Below, piece after piece: positions 60,054-64,000 of a DNA stretch of 64,000 nucleotides. The translations under genes were made by a program, and so were the position numbers. A model generated the notes under the pieces. The model did no database searches. It was not told the DNA's origin and was given only the letters and a program-made list of their open reading frames with translations. Position 1 is the stretch's first letter. Every line of letters begins with the position of its first letter. Where the stretch lies: positions 49,520-113,519 of the forward strand of contig CAYYPK010000021.1 of NCBI GenBank assembly GCA_964473525.1, written 5' to 3'. The DNA is from GCA-2687025 sp964473525. GTDB lineage: Bacteria > Poribacteria > WGA-4E > GCA-2687025.

Positions 60054-60065
60054 AATGAGGTCAGC

Positions 60066-61094
60066 ATGACGACAGAGCAACTCGCGTACTTCAAGCGGCT
60101 CCTAGCGGCGCCAGGCGTCTCAGGATATGAAAGCCGCGCGCAGGCAGTGTGGCGCGAGCGCGTCGACGGAGCCGCCGAAGCCGTGCACGAGGACGCGATG
60201 GGGAGCGCCGTCGCCGTCGTGAACGAGTCTGCGGACAACCGCGCGATGCTCGTCGGGCACATCGACGAGATCGGTCTCATCGTGAAGCACGTCGCCGACA
60301 ACGGGTTTCTGCATGTCGCCAGCGTGGGTGGAATCCGACGGCATCTGCTGCAATCACAGCACGTCCAGATCGTCGGCCGCGATGGGATCGTGCATGGCGT
60401 AGTCGGGACGTTCTCCGACACGAAGGCGGAGCCCGCCATCGACGAGGTGTTCCTCGACATCGGCGCCAAGGATAAGAACGACGCCCTGCGCCGCGTGGCG
60501 TTGGGCGACCCCATCGTCGTCGGCAGCGACTGGGTGGACCTCGACAACGGCCTCGCCGCAGCCCGGAACTTCGACAACCGCGTGGGCTGCTACATCGTCT
60601 CCGAGGTTATCCGCGAACTCGCGGGCGACGCGTCCCTGCCGGTGGGGGTGCTCGGCGTGTCCGCCGTGCAGGAGGAGACAGGCGGCGTCGGCGCGGGGCA
60701 GGTCGCGCACCGCTGGGAGCCGTCCCTCGGCATCGCGTTCGATGTTACGTGGGCGTCCGACTACCCATCCACGAGCGCGACGAAGATGGGCGATGTTGCA
60801 CTGGGCAAAGGCCCGGTCCTGATTCGCGGCGTGCGCACGGACGAGCGCGTCTTCGGCCAACTGCGGGACATCGCGGAGCAGCACGACATCCCGTGGCAGG
60901 TAGAGACGGAGACTGGGCGTACCTCGACGGACGCCGACTCCATCTCGTCGCAGCGCGGCGGCATCCCCGTGACGGTCATCAGCATCGCCACGCGCTACAT
61001 GCATAGCTCGACCGAAGTCATCAGCCTCAATGACGTGGATGCCACCGTGCGGCTGGTGGTTGCCTTCTTGCGTGAGCACGGTGGCCTGGCGTAG
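60066..61094 (+). CDS. M42 family aminopeptidase/deblocking peptidase
   Basis: 342 residues of an M42 metallopeptidase, a co-catalytic zinc enzyme forming large tetrahedral particles that trim peptides. Motifs: LLAAPGVSGYES, MLVGHIDEIGLIV (zinc His-Asp), VLNNGLAAARNFDNRVGCY-type segment (LDNGLAAARNFDNRVG, bridging Asp), AVQEETGGVGAG (catalytic Glu pair), AFDVTWASD (zinc Asp) and TRYMHSSTEVI (zinc His). All metal ligands are present. It starts 12 bp after the nuclease-like gene. Confidence 0.92.
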   Translation: MTTEQLAYFKRLLAAPGVSGYESRAQAVWRERVDGAAEAVHEDAMGSAVAVVNESADNRAMLVGHIDEIGLIVKHVADNGFLHVASVGGIRRHLLQSQHVQIVGRDGIVHGVVGTFSDTKAEPAIDEVFLDIGAKDKNDALRRVALGDPIVVGSDWVDLDNGLAAARNFDNRVGCYIVSEVIRELAGDASLPVGVLGVSAVQEETGGVGAGQVAHRWEPSLGIAFDVTWASDYPSTSATKMGDVALGKGPVLIRGVRTDERVFGQLRDIAEQHDIPWQVETETGRTSTDADSISSQRGGIPVTVISIATRYMHSSTEVISLNDVDATVRLVVAFLREHGGLA

Positions 61095-61145
61095 CCGGAC
61101 TCCAGGCCGCTTTCCCGGGATCATTCCGGATGTTACCCTCCTCAC

Positions 61146-63989
61146 GTGACGAGCGAACCACTCCCTGCTCGCGCGAGAGACACGACCATGCTCACGGTGC
61201 AAGTCCTGTACACGACGTGCCTTTCGCGGACAGGATTAGCGAGCACTCCGGTCGTCCGACTCCGGCGCAACGTTTGGTTCGCTGTTGCTCTGCTGACCGT
61301 GTGCGCCGCGGCCCGCGCGCAGGATCCAGGTCAGCGACCCATCGCCTTCGTCTCTGAGCGCGACGGCAACTCTGAGATATACGTCATCAACCCCGACGGC
61401 TCGGGTCTCAGGAACCTGAGCCAGCATCCGGCCGATGACACGCTCCCGAAGTGGTCACCGGATGGCTCGCGGATCGCTTTCCTGTCAGACCGAGACACCG
61501 ACGATACGTACGTCGAGGGACGATTCAGGAACCGACGGTTGGTGGTGATGACCGCCGAGGGCGGCGGCGCCACTGTCCTGGCGCCCGCCGCGCACGACTT
61601 TGCATGGTCTCCCTCCGGGGATCGAATCGCATACAGCTACTCAGCCTACACGCCAAACCCGGTTACGTGGTCTGATGAGCTGTGGATCGCGGCTGCCGAT
61701 GGATCGACGATGGAACGCCTCGGCGAAGGCATCCGCATGGCATGGTCCCCGGACGGCACACGTCTCGCCGCCACGAGCAAGCTGGACTGGTTCCGCGATG
61801 TCGGGCATGGGACGCTGGATCAAGTCACGGTGTGGGACACGATCACCGGGTCGCAGTGCAACGCGCACGCGGTGCCCGGATCGTACGGCTGGGGCCATGT
61901 GACGATGTTCGCACCGCTGTGGATGCCCGACGCGGCAGGCCTCGTTGTCACTTGGGAGAAGACCACATCCATTGGCAATCTGTTGGACTCAGGCGCGCTC
62001 TTCGTGACTCCAGACGGACACGAAGCGACTGATCTGTCAGTCCGGCCGTCCGAGGCGGTGTCCGTTTCCCCAGATGGCGCTGCCATCCTATTCACGCCCG
62101 TAAGCCAGACGTCGGAGGCCATATACGGCGCGCCGTTTGTTACCGACCTGCGTGGCGCGAACCGTCGTGTCCTGGGCGACGAACCCGTCTGGACCGAGAA
62201 ACCACGAACTCCTTCGTGGGCTCCAGACAGCAACAGCGTCGTGATGGGGATCGCCTACGGATGGGAGGAACCATCAGACCTGTACACCGTCACATTGGAT
62301 GGCACGCCGCCCGTACGCCTGACGCACGACGGTGGGGACCAGCCTGACTGGCAACGGGACCCCGCCCCATTTCCAACCCAGCTCCCGTCGCTCGGCATCG
62401 TCTCTCCGCCAGAAGACCATGCCTTGCCTGCGGATGCGAGGACCGTTCGCCTCGCCATACAGCGCCACGGGTACGACGGCGCGTGGCAGTGGAAGCTCAA
62501 CGGCTCGTTCCCCGCGCGCGGGCAGGGCGGCGGAACCACGGTCGAAGCGGGCGCCTCCGTCACGATCAACGGACTCGAACGTGGGCGGCTCTACACCGTC
62601 AGTGTCGCGCCTGTGGATGCGGCAGGGCACGTCCTCACCCCGCACTTCCGCGTGCAGCGCAGATTCTCCGTCGCCTCGCCCGAACCATCACCAGACCTCG
62701 GGCGCACGTGGATCGCGTTTCAGGGCGGCTCATCGATGGACGAGTCGTACATATACCGCATGCGCCCTGACGGGTCGGAGTTAACGCAGGTAACCCACGG
62801 CGACGCGCGTGACGCACGCCCTGCCTGGGCTCCAGACGGAACACGCGTCGCGTTCCATTCAGGTTCGCCGGGGGCAGGTCAATCCATCATGGTCATAGAC
62901 GCCGATGGCACAGGCAGAAGACAGGTAACGCCCGACGACATCCTGGCCGCTGCCCCGGATTGGTCACCTGACGGCCGGACCATTGCGTTCGCTGGTGGCG
63001 TGAGCGGCGAACCAACCCAGATATACGTCATCGACGTCGATGGCTCCGGGCTGCGTCAGCTCACTGACAGTGGTCGGTACGCCAGGGAACCTGCGTGGTC
63101 GCCTGGCGGACGGCGCATCGCGTACACGCTCGGGTGGTGGGGCGATAGCGATATCCACATAGTCGACGCCGATGGTGGCCCTTCGTCTCTGCTGTGGGGG
63201 TCGCTTCCCTCCGCCGAATTCTCTCCCGAGTGGTCACCCGACGGCAGGTCTCTGCTCTTCGGGATAGAGTCGAATGGTCTGTATCTGGCTGACCTGGAAG
63301 CTGGTTACGATGTCAAGCTGTGGGGTGGTGACACACTCGGGTCGTGGGCGCCCGATGCGTCCATGATCTCCGTTGGCAGCGGCGGGATCTATACACTGCG
63401 CAGCGATGGCTCCAACGGGCAGTTTCTCATGCAGCACTTCTCCACGTACAGCGCGCCGGACTGGGGTCCGTTCGTTGCACCGAAGCCGACCACGCGCGAG
63501 ACCGTCAGTACGCAGATACGCGGCAGATTGGAGCGCTACGTCTTCCCGCCTGCGTTGCTCGGGCTGGCGGGCGACGGGACTGCTATCGACTTACGGGCAG
63601 CCGGTCGCTCCCTGAGGGCGTCCGATCTCGTGCGCGTGGGGGCGTCGCTCTGCGTAGAGCTCGATGGTGGCCCTAGTCGCGGCGTCGTAGGTCGTGACGG
63701 ACGCGTTGTCGCCGGGAGCGACTTCGCCATTGCCGAAGGCGTGCCTTACGCCATCAGCGCCAGCGTCCCGATTGCGGTAACGCTCGGTGCGGACGCTGCA
63801 TGGCCGACACCGACGGAGGAAGCGCAGCCCTGGGTGTTCGCGGCGGTCGCGAGGGTACCTGGCGGCGCCGGCGTGGCGCCGGACATCCGGCTGCGGGTCA
63901 CGAACAGCCACACCGGAGCGACCATTGTCGCGGAGCAGCGGTTGGAGAGGGTGTACATAGATCGGTGTAAACGACCATGGCTGATATAG
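61146..63989 (+). CDS. Exported TolB-like beta-propeller protein
   Basis: 947 residues from a GTG; a Met at 61191 is an alternative. A signal peptide (NVWFAVALLTVCAAARA) precedes PD40/WD40-like blades: IAFVSERDGNSEIYVINPDGSG, WSPDGSRIAFLSDRD, APDGTRVAFHSGSPG, DWSPDGRTIAFAGG, WSPGGRRIAYTLGWW and WSPDGRSLLFGIE. An Ig-like insert (about residues 400-520) divides two propellers. The C-terminal 150 residues form a separate beta domain (VGASLCVELDGGPS). It probably acts in the periplasm or at the surface. The stop falls 11 bp from the window end. Confidence 0.85.
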   Translation: MTSEPLPARARDTTMLTVQVLYTTCLSRTGLASTPVVRLRRNVWFAVALLTVCAAARAQDPGQRPIAFVSERDGNSEIYVINPDGSGLRNLSQHPADDTLPKWSPDGSRIAFLSDRDTDDTYVEGRFRNRRLVVMTAEGGGATVLAPAAHDFAWSPSGDRIAYSYSAYTPNPVTWSDELWIAAADGSTMERLGEGIRMAWSPDGTRLAATSKLDWFRDVGHGTLDQVTVWDTITGSQCNAHAVPGSYGWGHVTMFAPLWMPDAAGLVVTWEKTTSIGNLLDSGALFVTPDGHEATDLSVRPSEAVSVSPDGAAILFTPVSQTSEAIYGAPFVTDLRGANRRVLGDEPVWTEKPRTPSWAPDSNSVVMGIAYGWEEPSDLYTVTLDGTPPVRLTHDGGDQPDWQRDPAPFPTQLPSLGIVSPPEDHALPADARTVRLAIQRHGYDGAWQWKLNGSFPARGQGGGTTVEAGASVTINGLERGRLYTVSVAPVDAAGHVLTPHFRVQRRFSVASPEPSPDLGRTWIAFQGGSSMDESYIYRMRPDGSELTQVTHGDARDARPAWAPDGTRVAFHSGSPGAGQSIMVIDADGTGRRQVTPDDILAAAPDWSPDGRTIAFAGGVSGEPTQIYVIDVDGSGLRQLTDSGRYAREPAWSPGGRRIAYTLGWWGDSDIHIVDADGGPSSLLWGSLPSAEFSPEWSPDGRSLLFGIESNGLYLADLEAGYDVKLWGGDTLGSWAPDASMISVGSGGIYTLRSDGSNGQFLMQHFSTYSAPDWGPFVAPKPTTRETVSTQIRGRLERYVFPPALLGLAGDGTAIDLRAAGRSLRASDLVRVGASLCVELDGGPSRGVVGRDGRVVAGSDFAIAEGVPYAISASVPIAVTLGADAAWPTPTEEAQPWVFAAVARVPGGAGVAPDIRLRVTNSHTGATIVAEQRLERVYIDRCKRPWLI

Positions 63990-64000
63990 CATGGGGGTCG

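Noticed and set aside
1..64000. CRISPR arrays, prophage or transposase genes
   Set aside because: I scanned for direct repeats with regular spacers and for integrase or transposase motifs and saw none.

Overview
The window is GC-rich bacterial DNA (codons end mostly in G or C) from an uncultured-type lineage. The gene families resemble those of Poribacteria, Latescibacterota or Planctomycetota: a PPC / DUF1501 / DUF1549-DUF1553 / cytochrome-WD40 operon, a phytanoyl-CoA dioxygenase, SMP-30, many exported beta-propellers and glycoside hydrolases, and HEAT-repeat lipoproteins. This placement is inference from family content; no rRNA gene is present to confirm it. I saw no CRISPR array, prophage, transposase or replication origin.

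Layout. 1-6.3 kb (minus strand): leucyl aminopeptidase (cut by the window edge), class II aldolase, endonuclease IV, a DUF309 protein, an outer-membrane beta-barrel protein, a lipoprotein and a LysM/M23 peptidase with a 48-bp tandem repeat at its 5' end. 6.3-7.1 kb is largely non-coding. 7.1-10.9 kb (minus): a remarkable ECF sigma factor fused to a PheS-like aminoacyl-tRNA synthetase core, three NAD-dependent epimerase/dehydrogenase genes and tRNA-Leu(CAA). 11-14.6 kb (plus): a GHL10-type glycosidase overlapping a beta-propeller protein. 14.7-17.5 kb (minus): a second M23 peptidase and two paralogous secreted proteins. 17.8-23.1 kb (plus): a DUF4912 protein, a GH57 branching enzyme and a GH38-like protein with altered catalytic motifs.

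23.3-31.4 kb (minus) is the planctomycete-style cytochrome / DUF1501 operon. 31.6-35 kb (plus) is a tightly overlapping run of isochorismatase-like hydrolase, HAD phosphatase, deoxyhypusine-synthase-like protein and SMP-30 lactonase. 35.2-41.2 kb holds an unknown gene, two HEAT lipoproteins and two MacB-like permeases without an ATPase. 41.2-46.7 kb holds PhyH, FdhD, a frameshifted GH101/GH129-like gene, a glutathionyl-hydroquinone reductase and a small exported protein. 46.7-53.8 kb (minus) is an HTH regulator with a palindromic operator candidate, followed by two full-length HEAT-repeat paralogs and a decayed third copy.

53.9-64 kb (plus) holds a frameshifted exported protein, xylulokinase, a Cof-type HAD phosphatase, 3-isopropylmalate dehydrogenase, a two-gene AAA ATPase / putative nuclease cassette, an M42 aminopeptidase and a large TolB-like beta-propeller protein. 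Much of the window fits carbohydrate and uronate scavenging plus envelope maintenance. The two most unusual items are the sigma factor-synthetase fusion (7.1-8.3 kb) and the ATPase/nuclease-like pair (58.5-60.1 kb).
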